Assembly (NCBI RefSeq): GCF_900105305.1
Contig: NZ_LT629765.1
Coordinates: 2,108,001-2,172,000 of the forward strand
Origin: Corynebacterium timonense
Lineage (GTDB): Bacteria; Actinomycetota; Actinomycetes; Mycobacteriales; Mycobacteriaceae
Direction: 5' to 3'
DNA: 64,000 bases
Each line of letters begins with the position of its first letter. The first letter of the stretch is position 1. Of this stretch, positions 43,436-52,788 are shown piece by piece. The notes under the pieces were generated by a model. That model ran no database searches. It saw nothing but the letters and a program-made list of their open reading frames with translations, and was not told the DNA's origin. The translations under genes and the position numbers were made by a program.

Positions 43436-44455
43436 ATGAATCGCTGGTTCGTAGTCGCCCCCGCCTCCGTGGCGCTCGGGTGGCTGCTGAACTACCTGCA
43501 CGTCCCCGCCGCCTGGATCCTCGGCGCGATCCTCTGCTCCGGCGCGATGGCCCTCGGCACCGGACGCGACCTGAAGGTGAACACGCACTTCTACGCCCTC
43601 TGCCGCGGCATCATCGGCGTCCTCGCCGCCGTCCCGCTCATCGGCATCCCCGGCAGCGTCCTCGCCCGCTACCTCATCCCCGGGCTCGTCGTCGCCGCCC
43701 TCGCCATCAGCCTCGGGTTTCTCGCTGGCTACGCCCTCCACCGCTTCGGCAGGGTGAGCCGGGAAACGGGCGTGCTTTCCATGCTCGCCGGCGGGGCGTC
43801 GATGATGCCCGCCATCGCCGACGAGGTCGGCGCCGACATGCGCTACGTGGCGCTCACCCAATACCTGCGCCTTCTCACTGTCTCCATCACGCTGCCCGCC
43901 GTCACCTCGCTTCTGGAGACCCCCGCCGACACCCCTCCCGCAGTGACGACCCCCGAGTGGTGGGTGTGGCTCGTCGTCCTCGCCATCGCCGCCGGCGCCG
44001 GGCCCATCGCCACACGCCTGCACATCCCCGTCCCCAGCGTGTTCGGCCCCCTCCTCGTGACCATCCTCGTCGGGGCGCTCCTGCCCGTCGAGATCACCAT
44101 GCCGCCCGCACTCGCCGTCGTTGCCTTCCTCTCCATCGGGTGGGTCTGCGGAGGCGGGCTGTCCGTCCCCTCGCTCAAGCACTTCGGCGCACTGCTCCCC
44201 CTGACCGTCGGCTGCATCGTCGCCATGATGCTCACCTGCGCCACCATGGGCGGGCTGATCGCCTGGTGGCTCGACATCTCTTTCCTCGAGGGGTACCTCG
44301 CCACCAGCCCAGGCGCCATCGAAACAGTGCTGGCCCTGTCCGCCGAAAGCGGCGCAGGGCCAGCAGTGATCACGCTTCAGCTCATCCGCCTCATCGCTAT
44401 CATGCTCGTCGCCGGATACCTACCGCAGATCCTCCGGCGCGCGACAGGGCGCTAG
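43436..44455 (+). CDS. AbrB-family (DUF/PF05145) membrane transporter
   Basis: Protein of 339 residues with ten or so membrane helices in two homologous halves (VPAAWILGAILCSGAMAL; IPVPSVFGPLLVTILVGALL). This duplicated pattern defines the AbrB putative ammonia-monooxygenase-like transporter family. Substrate unknown. ATG 43436 is preceded by TAGGAT with an 8-nt gap. The stop overlaps that of the small opposite-strand gene. TetR regulation is plausible from position. Confidence 0.85.
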   Translation: MNRWFVVAPASVALGWLLNYLHVPAAWILGAILCSGAMALGTGRDLKVNTHFYALCRGIIGVLAAVPLIGIPGSVLARYLIPGLVVAALAISLGFLAGYALHRFGRVSRETGVLSMLAGGASMMPAIADEVGADMRYVALTQYLRLLTVSITLPAVTSLLETPADTPPAVTTPEWWVWLVVLAIAAGAGPIATRLHIPVPSVFGPLLVTILVGALLPVEITMPPALAVVAFLSIGWVCGGGLSVPSLKHFGALLPLTVGCIVAMMLTCATMGGLIAWWLDISFLEGYLATSPGAIETVLALSAESGAGPAVITLQLIRLIAIMLVAGYLPQILRRATGR

Positions 44456-44628
44456 TACGAGGCTGGCGGGTCACTCGCCGGGAAGCTCTGGTCGACCTGC
44501 TCGTCCACCAGCTCGTCCTCGCTCAGGGTCCCCTTCGTGTCGCCCGCGTTGTCGGGGGTGTCGTGCTTCTCGGCGTTACCACTATTGTTGCCGCCGTTGT
44601 TCTGGTTGCTGTTTCCGGGTGTGCTCAT
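44452..44628 (-). CDS. Small hydrophilic protein with SFPASDPP motif
   Basis: 58-residue protein (MSTPGNSNQNNGGNNSGNAE...DEQVDQSFPASDPPASY). The GGAGGA ribosome site 4 nt before ATG 44628 is one of the best in the window. The C-terminal DQSFPASDPP motif recurs in small conserved bacterial proteins of unknown role. The Asn/Gly-rich N-terminus suggests disorder. Its TAG overlaps the AbrB-type gene stop. Confidence 0.8.
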   Translation of the reverse strand: MSTPGNSNQNNGGNNSGNAEKHDTPDNAGDTKGTLSEDELVDEQVDQSFPASDPPASY

Positions 44629-44749
44629 TACTTCCTCCTCTCCCGTGTGGTGCGCCCGAGGCTACACGCGTCGGCGCGGTCATGGCAGGCGCGCAGGTCG
44701 CGCGATAGACATGCCAGGTCAAGGGCGAGAAAACCGGCGGGCGACACCC

Positions 44750-46468
44750 CTAGTCCCGCAGCACCTCGCGGGAGAGCAGGCCCATGGGCATCGAGCCGAG
44801 GCTCAGGGCGCGGTCGTGGAATTCGCGCAGGTCCATGCCGTGGGCGAGGGCGTCGTAACGCAGCTGCAGCCACGCGCGGTAGCCGACGGCGTAGGAGGGG
44901 GCCTGGCCGGGCCAACCCATGTACCGGTCGAGCTCGAAAGCGAGGCCGGTTTCGGGCAGGGCGGCGTTGTCGCGGAGGAAGGCCTTCGCGTACTGGGCGT
45001 CCCACGTGCCGGTCTTGTCCGGGGTCTTTTTGCCGAGGTGGACGCCGAGGTCGACGGCGACGCGGGCGAGGCGGAGGCGACGAGAACTGAGCATGCCGAG
45101 GCGGGCGGCGGGGTCCTCGAAGGCGCCGCGCTCGTCCATGAGGTGCTCGGCGTAAAGGGCCCAGCCCTCGCTGTGGGCGGAGTTCCAGTTCACGGCGCGG
45201 CGCCACAGGTTGAGTTCGGGCCGGCGCGACAGGGCGATGGCGTGCTGGAGGTGGTGGCCCGGGATGCCCTCGTGGAAGACGTGGGACTTTTCCTGCCAGG
45301 CGTGGAAGACATCGCGGCCTTCGGGGACGGACCAGTGCAGGATGCCGGGACGCAGCAGGTCGTCGGTGGGCGGGGTGTAGTAGACCCCGCCGGTGCCCTG
45401 GGTGTTCACCGCAAAACCGATGCGGCGGACCTCGTCGGGGACGGTGAAGCACTCGGCGGCGATGCCCATCGCCTCGTCGGTGGTGCGCTGCATCCATTCG
45501 TGCAGCTGGTCGGTGCCTTGGAGGGTGTACTGGTCGTCGTCATTGAGGCGTCGATACGCGCCCTGCACCGTGCAGTCGGAACCGAAGAGGGACTGGGCGA
45601 TCTTCTGCTGCTGCGCGGCAATCTCTCGGAGGTCCTCGATGACGCGGGAGTAGGCCTCGTCGAGGTCGATCTTGGCGCCGAGGAAGAACTCGGAAAAGAG
45701 CTCGTAGCGCTCGCGGCCGACGCTGTCGCCGTACTCGGCCTGGGGCGACAGCTCCGTAGAGAGCCAGTCGGCCATCTCCTGGAAGGCCTCCTTGGCTCCA
45801 AGGACGGCGTCGCTTTCGGGCGGGACGCCGAGGCGGTCGAGGAGTGAGTCGTCGCCCCCCAAGGCCTCGCACTGGCTGATCACGGCGTCGATCTGGCGGT
45901 GGGTGGACACGTTGCCCTGGCTGGCGGCCTCGGACAGGGACTCGCGGTAGCCCTGCAGCGAGGTGCGCACGCGGGAGAGGCGTTCCGCGACGTTGTCGAT
46001 GTCCTCCTCGGTCACCTTGGGCATGAGGGTGAGGCAGTCGCGGATGTTCTGCACCGGCGAGTCGATGTTGTTGAGCATGCGCAGGTACTCGCCGCGGTGG
46101 TGCAGCTCAAGCTCCAGGGTCATGCGCTGGCGCAGGATCGCGGCGGTGAGGTGGTCGACGGCGTCGAAGTCGTCCTCGTCGTCGGAGTCGTCGGTGGCGT
46201 CGTTGAGCGCGTCCACGTCGGCCACGAGGTCGCGGATGCGGTCCGCGACGGAATCCCAGTACTCGGGGCTGAAATCTTGCAGCTCGTGGTCGTGGCCCTC
46301 CACCCCCACGCGGCTGGCCAGAGTCGGTGAGAGGGCCGCGAGGTCGTAGACGAAGTCTTCGCAGGTGGCGTCAAGGAGAGACGGGGCCCGGCTAGGAGTC
46401 ACCGGGCCCTCTCCACGTGCATCCTGGTTCGTGCCGCATAGCGTGCCGTCCTGGGCATCCACACTCAT
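44750..46468 (-). CDS. DUF885-family zinc peptidase-like protein
   Basis: Protein of 572 residues. The HEGIPGHHLQ motif near residue 400 supplies the zinc-binding HExxxH-like site of the DUF885 family, with NSAHSEGWALYAEHLM providing a second ligand region. No signal peptide, so it is likely a cytosolic peptidase. ATG 46468 has TAGACT 8 nt upstream, and the longer frame runs into the divergent sirtuin gene. The two start codons are 58 bp apart. Confidence 0.87.
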   Translation of the reverse strand: MSVDAQDGTLCGTNQDARGEGPVTPSRAPSLLDATCEDFVYDLAALSPTLASRVGVEGHDHELQDFSPEYWDSVADRIRDLVADVDALNDATDDSDDEDDFDAVDHLTAAILRQRMTLELELHHRGEYLRMLNNIDSPVQNIRDCLTLMPKVTEEDIDNVAERLSRVRTSLQGYRESLSEAASQGNVSTHRQIDAVISQCEALGGDDSLLDRLGVPPESDAVLGAKEAFQEMADWLSTELSPQAEYGDSVGRERYELFSEFFLGAKIDLDEAYSRVIEDLREIAAQQQKIAQSLFGSDCTVQGAYRRLNDDDQYTLQGTDQLHEWMQRTTDEAMGIAAECFTVPDEVRRIGFAVNTQGTGGVYYTPPTDDLLRPGILHWSVPEGRDVFHAWQEKSHVFHEGIPGHHLQHAIALSRRPELNLWRRAVNWNSAHSEGWALYAEHLMDERGAFEDPAARLGMLSSRRLRLARVAVDLGVHLGKKTPDKTGTWDAQYAKAFLRDNAALPETGLAFELDRYMGWPGQAPSYAVGYRAWLQLRYDALAHGMDLREFHDRALSLGSMPMGLLSREVLRD

Positions 46469-46526
46469 GAGCGGAGAGTCTAGTGAACATACCCGCATTT
46501 GCCCACCTGAGCTTATGGTGGAAGCC

Positions 46527-47279
46527 ATGAGCAGACCGATTTCGGAGGCCGCCGAGATCCTGTCCGCCGCGCGCCACATCGAGGTGTTCACCGGCGCGGG
46601 CATGTCGGCGGACAGCGGCATCGCCACCTACCGCGACGCCGTGACAGGCCTGTGGGAAAACGTCGACCCCACTGCGCTCGCGTCTATCGACGCCTGGGCT
46701 ACCCGCCCCGCGGAAATGTTCGCCTGGTACCTGTGGCGCGCCTCGCTCGTCACCGCGGCGCAGCCGAACGCCGGCCACCGCGCTATCGCCGAGTGGGCGC
46801 GCACCCCCGGCAAGCGCGTCACGGTGACCACCCAGAACATCGACAACCTGCACGAGCGGGCCGGGTCCGAGGACGTGGTGCACCTGCACGGCTCGCTGTT
46901 CGAGTTCCGCTGCAGCATCTGCTCCCGGCCCTGGCGCGGCGAGCCGCCGTTTCCCGCCGAGCCCGTCGCCAAGATCGCCCCGCCGGAGTGCCCGCTGTGC
47001 GGCAACCTGGTCCGCCCTGGCGTCGTGTGGTTCGGCGAGGCCCTGCCGCAGCGCGAGTGGGCCGAGGCGCAGCGGCGCATGGCGGAGGCGGACGCCGTGG
47101 TCATCGTCGGCACCTCCGGGGTTGTCTACCCGGCGGCGGGCCTACCCATCGAGGCCCATTGGCGCGGGGTGCCCATCATCGAGGTGACACCTATGCGGAC
47201 CGAGCTGTCTTCCATCGCGAGCATCGTCATCGAGGATACCGCGGCAAATGCGCTGCCCAGAATCGATTTTCGGGGTTGA
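46527..47279 (+). CDS. Sirtuin NAD-dependent deacylase, CobB-like
   Basis: 250 residues. GAGMSADSGIATYRD binds NAD, TQNIDNLHE and HGS include the catalytic histidine region, and four cysteines (CSIC, CPLC) hold zinc. AWYLWR gives the Tyr-x-x-Arg pair that lets class III sirtuins accept succinyl- or malonyl-lysine, so desuccinylase activity is expected. ATG 46527 has TATGGT 7 nt upstream. A second, different sirtuin is encoded at 50401-51348. Confidence 0.92.
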   Translation: MSRPISEAAEILSAARHIEVFTGAGMSADSGIATYRDAVTGLWENVDPTALASIDAWATRPAEMFAWYLWRASLVTAAQPNAGHRAIAEWARTPGKRVTVTTQNIDNLHERAGSEDVVHLHGSLFEFRCSICSRPWRGEPPFPAEPVAKIAPPECPLCGNLVRPGVVWFGEALPQREWAEAQRRMAEADAVVIVGTSGVVYPAAGLPIEAHWRGVPIIEVTPMRTELSSIASIVIEDTAANALPRIDFRG

Positions 47280-47318
47280 CGGACAAAGCGGTCTATTGCA
47301 GCGCTACAATATGTAGAC

Positions 47319-48398
47319 ATGATCCCAACTGGCTCCGTTTTCTCTCGCCCGAGCACGCCCGCGGCGAAGTGCCTCCATGTGATCCGGCTGCGCGAGGTGA
47401 CGTCGAGAAGCGAGCTCGTGGAGGCGACGGGGCTGTCGCAGCCGACGATCACCCGGGCCGTCGCCGCGCTCGTCGTGGCGGGGTATGTCACGGAGCGCAC
47501 CGACCTCATCCGCGCTCGGGGGCGGGGCCGGCCCACGATCCCCCTGACGCTCGGCTCGCCGCGCGCGATCCACGCGGGCATCGCGGTGGGCACGACGTCG
47601 ACGTACGTGGCGCTGTTTAACCTGCGCGGGCAGGCCCTGCGCAGCATGGACATCGACATCGCCGTGGCGCGCCTGAGCGAGGACGACTTCATCCAACACA
47701 TCATGGCTGGCCTGAACAGGCTGCGCGCGGGCCTGGACAGGCCGCTGGCCACGATCGGGGTGACCACCTCCGGCACCGTCTCGAGCAACGGCGAGGTCTA
47801 CGCCCCCAACCTCAACTGGCACGGAGTGAACATCGGCGCGCACATGCGCGAGCAGTTCGGCGTGCCGGTCTCGGTGACCTCGGCGGCCGCCGCGATCGTG
47901 GGCAGCGAGGCGCAATCGCGCGACACCCTCGGCGGCCCCGGCATCATGGCGCTGTTCGCCGACGATTCCATCGCCTGCGCCGTCGGCTCCGGCGACGAGG
48001 TCGTGCCCGTCCCCGTCTCCCGCGAGGACCTCACCACCGACGGCCTCATCCGAGCCATCGGCATCCCCAGCATTCGCACGCTTAGCGACGCCCTCACCAG
48101 CGCCCACCGCGCCACCACGCGCCCTGCCCTCACCCGGCGTGCCCGCCAGCTCGGCGAGCTCACCGCCCAACTGTACGAGCAGCACACCCCCGACACCGTC
48201 GTCGTCGCGGGGTCCGCCTTCATCGACGACCCGCTCGCCCCCGCCCCCTTCGCCCGGGCGGTGCGCAACGGGACGCCGGCCGGCACGCGGGTGAGCCTGC
48301 GCATGATCCCCACCCACCGCGAAGTCGTGCGCGACATCGCCCGCGCCGTCGCGCTAGACCTCGTGCTTCGTGAGCCCCTCGCGGTGTCGTCGCGCTAA
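47319..48398 (+). CDS. ROK-family transcriptional regulator
   Basis: Protein of 359 residues. An N-terminal winged helix (SRSELVEATGLSQPTITRAVAALVVAGYV) is followed by a ROK sugar-kinase-like domain (AIHAGIAVGTTSTYVALFNL; IGVTTSGTVSSNG). It is likely a repressor sensing a sugar or sugar phosphate. The zinc-binding Cys cluster of active ROK kinases is not seen. TACAAT lies 8 nt before ATG 47319. The 3' end overlaps the converging carbonic-anhydrase-like gene by 45 bp. Confidence 0.87.
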   Translation: MIPTGSVFSRPSTPAAKCLHVIRLREVTSRSELVEATGLSQPTITRAVAALVVAGYVTERTDLIRARGRGRPTIPLTLGSPRAIHAGIAVGTTSTYVALFNLRGQALRSMDIDIAVARLSEDDFIQHIMAGLNRLRAGLDRPLATIGVTTSGTVSSNGEVYAPNLNWHGVNIGAHMREQFGVPVSVTSAAAAIVGSEAQSRDTLGGPGIMALFADDSIACAVGSGDEVVPVPVSREDLTTDGLIRAIGIPSIRTLSDALTSAHRATTRPALTRRARQLGELTAQLYEQHTPDTVVVAGSAFIDDPLAPAPFARAVRNGTPAGTRVSLRMIPTHREVVRDIARAVALDLVLREPLAVSSR

Positions 48399-48878
48399 CT
48401 CCACGTAGTGCGCGGCGTGGGCAACCCGGTCCGCCCGCGACGCCTCCTCCAGGCTTTTGCGCACCTTCGCCGGAACCCCGGCCGCCACGCTGAACGGCGC
48501 GATCTCCTGTCCTTCCAGCACGACCGCGCCCCCGGCGACGATCGTGCCCTCCCCCACGCGTGCGCGCGAGAGCACCGTCGCGCTCATGCCGATCAGGCAC
48601 GCGGCCTCCACATGGCAGCTGTGCACCATCGCCATGTGGCCGACAGTGACGTCGTCGTCCAGCACCGTCTCCGCGCCCGTGTCCACGTGGATGACGGTGC
48701 CGTCCTGGATGTTCGTGCGCGCCCCGATGCGGATCCGGCCGACGTCGCCGCGAATCACGGCGCCGGGCCAGATGTTGGCGTCCTCGCCGACGATCACGTC
48801 GCCGATGATTGTGGCCTCGGGGGCAACGTAAGCACTGGGGTGGATCGTGGGGCGGGTGCCCTCAAAGGCGTAGATCAC
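48354..48878 (-). CDS. Gamma-class carbonic anhydrase family protein
   Basis: Left-handed beta-helix protein of 174 residues. The metal histidines lie in IHVDTGAE and GHMAMVHSCHV, and GDVIVGEDANIWPGAVIRGD carries the hexapeptide repeats and the Arg-Asp pair. It probably hydrates CO2 or acts as a ferripyochelin-binding-type homologue. GTG 48878 follows AAGGAG. It overlaps the ROK gene end. Confidence 0.9.
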   Translation of the reverse strand: MIYAFEGTRPTIHPSAYVAPEATIIGDVIVGEDANIWPGAVIRGDVGRIRIGARTNIQDGTVIHVDTGAETVLDDDVTVGHMAMVHSCHVEAACLIGMSATVLSRARVGEGTIVAGGAVVLEGQEIAPFSVAAGVPAKVRKSLEEASRADRVAHAAHYVELARRHREGLTKHEV

Positions 48879-49053
48879 GGCTGTCTCCTTCGGTCGAACA
48901 TCGTAGGCGCCACCTTACCTTTTACTCAGACACAGACCGTTCGGTTCACTTACATACGCTCGCCGAGATGTGTTGTTTTTTGCGCGCGAGGTGTAGTGTT
49001 CCTGCCTGAGTAAAGGATTCACAGACAGATTAGTCTATTAAGTGAGGAACGCT

Positions 49054-50349
49054 ATGCGTCTACCACAATGGGCCACCGGATTCGGAGCCCAAGTCATCGC
49101 CGGCCTGGTCGCCGGCCTCGTCCTCGGCTTTATCGCGCGCAGCGCGGACGTCGACTGGCTCGCCGAGACCCTCAGCTGGGTCGGCTCGACCTACGTCCAG
49201 CTGCTCAAACTCCTCATCCCGCCGTTGGTGTTCACCGCCGTGGTGACCTCGGTGGCCAACCTGCGCAAGGTGGCCAACGCCGCCCGCCTTGCGGTGACCA
49301 CCCTCGTCTGGTTCGCCATCACCGCCTTCGCCTCGGTGCTCATCGGCCTCGCCGTCGGCGCCCTCCTGCAGCCCGGCGCGAACTCCACCGTCAGCCCCGA
49401 CGCGGCCGCCGACCCGTCCACGACCGGCTCCTGGCTCGGCTTCCTCCAGTCCGTCGTGCCCGCCAACTTCCTCGGCCTCACCGGCAGCGTGACTGACGAC
49501 GGCGGCGTCTCCCTCTCCTTCAACGTCCTGCAGATCCTGGTGATCTCCCTCCTCATCGGCGTGGCCGCCATGAAGGCGGGCGACGCCGCCGAGCCGTTCC
49601 TCTCCTTCTCCGAGTCCCTGCTCAAGGTCATCCAGGTGGTCCTGTGGTGGATCATCCGCCTCGCCCCCATCGGCGCCGCCGCCCTCATCGGCCGGGCCGT
49701 GGCCTCCTACGGGTGGGAAGCCCTCGGCTCGCTGGGCATGTTTGTCCTGGCCATCTACCTCGGCCTCGCCCTGGTCATCTTCGCCCTCTACCCCGCCGTC
49801 CTGGCCGCGAACCGCCTGCCGGTCCTCGAGTTCTTCCGCCGCGTCTGGCCCGTGACCACCCTCGGCTTTGCCACCCGCTCCTCCATGGGCGTCATGCCCG
49901 TCAACCAGCGCACCGTCGAAGAGTCGATGGGCGTGCCCAGGGAGTACGCCTCCTTCGCCATGCCGCTCGGCGCCACCACGAAAATGGACGGCTGCGCCTC
50001 CATTTACCCGGCCATCTCCGCCCTCTTCGTCGCCCAGTTCTACGGCATTGACCTCCATTTCACCGACTACCTGCTCATCGTGATCGTCTCCGTCCTCGGC
50101 TCCGCCGCCACCGCGGGCACCACCGGGGCGACGGTCATGCTCACCCTGACGCTGTCCACCCTGGGCCTGCCGCTGGCGGGCGTGGGCCTCCTCCTCGCCG
50201 TCGACCCCATCGTCGACATGGGCCGCACCGCCGTCAACGTCACCGGCCAAGCCGTCGTTGCCGCCGTCGTGGCCAAGCGCCAGGGCATCCTCGACGAGGA
50301 GGTCTGGGAGGACGAGCCGAGCGCCGAGGCGCTCGGGCGCGTCTCCTAA
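49054..50349 (+). CDS. Dicarboxylate/amino acid:cation symporter (DAACS family)
   Basis: Protein of 431 residues with eight spans and two re-entrant loops. The family marks are the serine-rich TRSSMGVMP loop and MDGCASIYPAISALFVAQ, followed by TAGTTGATV and DMGRTAVNVTG for substrate and sodium binding. It imports succinate-like dicarboxylates or acidic amino acids. ATG 49054 has GAGGA 5 nt upstream. TAGTGT (48994-48999) with TTGTTT upstream is a possible promoter. Confidence 0.92.
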   Translation: MRLPQWATGFGAQVIAGLVAGLVLGFIARSADVDWLAETLSWVGSTYVQLLKLLIPPLVFTAVVTSVANLRKVANAARLAVTTLVWFAITAFASVLIGLAVGALLQPGANSTVSPDAAADPSTTGSWLGFLQSVVPANFLGLTGSVTDDGGVSLSFNVLQILVISLLIGVAAMKAGDAAEPFLSFSESLLKVIQVVLWWIIRLAPIGAAALIGRAVASYGWEALGSLGMFVLAIYLGLALVIFALYPAVLAANRLPVLEFFRRVWPVTTLGFATRSSMGVMPVNQRTVEESMGVPREYASFAMPLGATTKMDGCASIYPAISALFVAQFYGIDLHFTDYLLIVIVSVLGSAATAGTTGATVMLTLTLSTLGLPLAGVGLLLAVDPIVDMGRTAVNVTGQAVVAAVVAKRQGILDEEVWEDEPSAEALGRVS

Positions 50350-50400
50350 GCCCACAGAGCCCGCAACCGGCGTTTCCGTTGCGTTCTTCCGTCCCCCGCC

Positions 50401-51348
50401 CTAGACACCGAGCGCGTCCACGACGCTGCCCAGGGCGTCGCCGACGTTGGCGCGCCACAGGGTCTGCACCTTCTGGTCGGCGCGCCCGGGGCCGCCGTTG
50501 ATGACGGCGACGCGTTTGCCCTGCTTGAGGGCGTCGATGACAAACTTGTAGCCGCTCATCACCGCGAGCGAGGTGCCCAAGGCAAGGACGCTGGTCGAGG
50601 CGTCGAGCCACTGCTCGGCCGCGGCGCGGCGGGGTTTGGGGACGGATTCGCCGAAGTACACCACGTCGGGTTTGAGGCGGTGCCCGCCGCAGCGGACGCA
50701 GCTGATCATGCGGAAGCGCTCGATGTCGCTGGCGCGCAGCTCGACGTCGCCGTCGGGGTTGATCATCGAGCCGGTGATCTCGACGGAGTCGACAAAGGTG
50801 GGGTTGGCGGCGGCAAGTCGGGCGTCGAAAAGCGAGCGTGTTTCCTCGTAGCCGCAGTCGAGGCAGATGACGTGCTCCATGTCGCCGTGGAGGGCGAGGA
50901 CGCGCTGGGTGCCGGCCTGGGTGTGCAGGCCGTCGACGTTTTGGGTGATGACGCCGGTGAGCAGCCCGGCGCGCTCGAGTTCGGTGAGCGCGAAGTGGGC
51001 GCGGTTGGGCGCGGCTGCGCGCATGAAGCGCATGCCCACGAAGGCGCGGGCCCAGTAGCGGCGGACCTGCTCGGGGGCGTGCGCGAACTCCTGGTAGGTC
51101 ATCGGGCGGCCCTTTGTCAGGCGCCCTCCTTTGGAGCGGTAGTCGGGGATGCCCGACTCGGTGGACATACCGGCGCCGGTGATCACGAGCACTCTGCCGC
51201 GCGCCAGCTGCTCGGTGACCTGGCGCAACGCCCGGCGCGGCTCAGTCGGCGTGGCCGTTTCCACCACGACGCGCTGAATGGAGCGCACCGCGCTGCGGTG
51301 CGCCATGGCGATCGCAGGGTCGGCGAAGTGGGTTCTGTCGTCCGTCAC
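50401..51348 (-). CDS. Sirtuin NAD-dependent deacetylase (second copy)
   Basis: 315 residues, with an N-terminal extension of about 50 before the ITGAGMSTESGIPDYRS NAD motif. TQNVDGLH, HGD and zinc cysteines CLDC and CVRC are present. The Tyr-x-x-Arg pair of the other sirtuin is not obvious, so it may be a plain deacetylase. Two GTG codons are adjacent; I chose 51348 because TAGCTT is then 7 nt upstream. It sits 21 bp downstream of the AMP nucleosidase gene. Confidence 0.88.
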   Translation of the reverse strand: MTDDRTHFADPAIAMAHRSAVRSIQRVVVETATPTEPRRALRQVTEQLARGRVLVITGAGMSTESGIPDYRSKGGRLTKGRPMTYQEFAHAPEQVRRYWARAFVGMRFMRAAAPNRAHFALTELERAGLLTGVITQNVDGLHTQAGTQRVLALHGDMEHVICLDCGYEETRSLFDARLAAANPTFVDSVEITGSMINPDGDVELRASDIERFRMISCVRCGGHRLKPDVVYFGESVPKPRRAAAEQWLDASTSVLALGTSLAVMSGYKFVIDALKQGKRVAVINGGPGRADQKVQTLWRANVGDALGSVVDALGV

Positions 51349-51369
51349 CACGGTGAAGCTACCGCAAAG

Positions 51370-52749
51370 CTAGCGGAACGGCACCTCGCCGATGGTGCGG
51401 CGCAGCTTCCGGGTGCGCAGCCGCTCGGGGTTTTCCGCGAGGCGTTCCATGGCGCGCACCGCGCACATAACGTGCGCTTCCTTGGAGTTGGAGTAGAACG
51501 CCTGCGCGGCGGCGGGCAGTTTGGGCACGGCGTGCAGGGGCAGGTCGGACACGGCGAGGAGCGTGCCGTAGGGCACGCGGTAGCGGTAGCCGTTGGCGGC
51601 GAGGGCGCAGGATTCCATGTCCACCGCGGCGGCCGTGGAGCCGCGCAGCCATTCCCACAGTTCGCGCGGGGTTTTCCACTCCCAGTTGCGGTCGGAGGAG
51701 GAGAGGACGGTGCCGGTGCGCATGAGCTCCGCGTCCTCGCCGTAGACCTCCCGCACGGCTTTTTCCAGGGTGCGCTGGATTTCGGGGACGGCGGGCAGGG
51801 GCGACTCGGGGCGGATGTAGTCGTCGAGCACGCCGTCGTGGCGCTCGTAGGCGTTGCCGAGGATGAGGTCGCCAATGCGCATGCGCCCGTCAAGCCCGGC
51901 GCAGTGGCCGATCATGATCCACGCCTCGGGGCGCAGCACGGCCAGGGAGTCCGTGATGGTTTTGGCGTTGGAGGGGCCGACGCCGATGTTAATCATGGTG
52001 ATGCCGTCGCCCTCGGGGGTGATGAGGTCGTAGCGCGGCATCTGGTAGCGGGAGGCGAGGTCGAGGTCCTCGAAGGCGACGGTGTCGGAGACGGTTTCGC
52101 CGCTGGGCAGTTTCAGGGCGGTGTAGCGCGAGCCTGGCTCGGCGAGCTGGCGCAGGCCGAAGCGCACGAACTCGGTGACGTGCATGGCGTAGTTGGTGAA
52201 CAGGATGTATTTCTGCAGCGTGTCCACTTCGATGCCCGTGTAGTGCTCGAGGCGGGCGCAGGCGATGTCGAAGCGCTGCGGGCCGAAATGGAACAGGGGT
52301 TTCTCGGCGCCGTGGAAGGCGTCCCAGTCGCCGTCGACGATGGCGTCGTGCACCGAGTCGAGGGTGGGCCGGGGGATCGAGTTGGCGCCGTCGGGGCGCG
52401 TCGCGCCGCGGATGTACTCGGGCGGGATGCGCACGTCGGAGTAGCCGACGGTGATCTCGGTGTCGTAGTTGGCGCACAGGGCGCCGAGCTGGGCGCGCAG
52501 GTAGCTGGACATGAGGTCGGGGCGGGAGATGACGGCGGAGTACACGCCGGCCTCGTCGACGTAGCCGAAGGGCTCGGTGCGGTCGATGGGCACCCACGTC
52601 TTGATGTTCACGCTGATTGTGGGGTAGCGCACGTCGTCGTAGCGCTCGTAGCCCCCCGAGTCCACGATCTCCCGCGCGAGTGCGCACGAGCGTTCGTAGA
52701 GCTCAATAAGCTTATCGACGGCCCCATCCACGTCCACTGCATCCACCAT
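51370..52749 (-). CDS. amn: AMP nucleosidase
   Basis: Enzyme of 459 residues cleaving AMP to adenine and ribose 5-phosphate. The N-terminal Amn domain (YPTISVNIKTWVPIDRTEPFGYV) is followed by the nucleoside-phosphorylase-like fold with MINIGVGPSNAKT, GHCAGLDGRMRIGDLILGNAY and the ribose-contacting AVDMES. ATG 52749 has TAGGGT 7 nt upstream. It shares a 39-bp divergent gap with the App1-like gene. Confidence 0.94.
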   Translation of the reverse strand: MVDAVDVDGAVDKLIELYERSCALAREIVDSGGYERYDDVRYPTISVNIKTWVPIDRTEPFGYVDEAGVYSAVISRPDLMSSYLRAQLGALCANYDTEITVGYSDVRIPPEYIRGATRPDGANSIPRPTLDSVHDAIVDGDWDAFHGAEKPLFHFGPQRFDIACARLEHYTGIEVDTLQKYILFTNYAMHVTEFVRFGLRQLAEPGSRYTALKLPSGETVSDTVAFEDLDLASRYQMPRYDLITPEGDGITMINIGVGPSNAKTITDSLAVLRPEAWIMIGHCAGLDGRMRIGDLILGNAYERHDGVLDDYIRPESPLPAVPEIQRTLEKAVREVYGEDAELMRTGTVLSSSDRNWEWKTPRELWEWLRGSTAAAVDMESCALAANGYRYRVPYGTLLAVSDLPLHAVPKLPAAAQAFYSNSKEAHVMCAVRAMERLAENPERLRTRKLRRTIGEVPFR

Positions 52750-52788
52750 GCCCCCTACCCTACGTGCGCTTTATTAAGGTTGGTGCCC

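Noticed and set aside
47277..47310. Classical -35/-10 promoter for the ROK gene using TTGACG
   Set aside because: The spacing to TACAAT is about 22 bp, too long; the -10 alone suffices for a leaderless start.
50680..52788. Very long plus-strand open frame before the App1-like gene
   Set aside because: It is antisense to the second sirtuin and AMP nucleosidase, which have clear family motifs. Long antisense frames are expected in GC-rich codon use.
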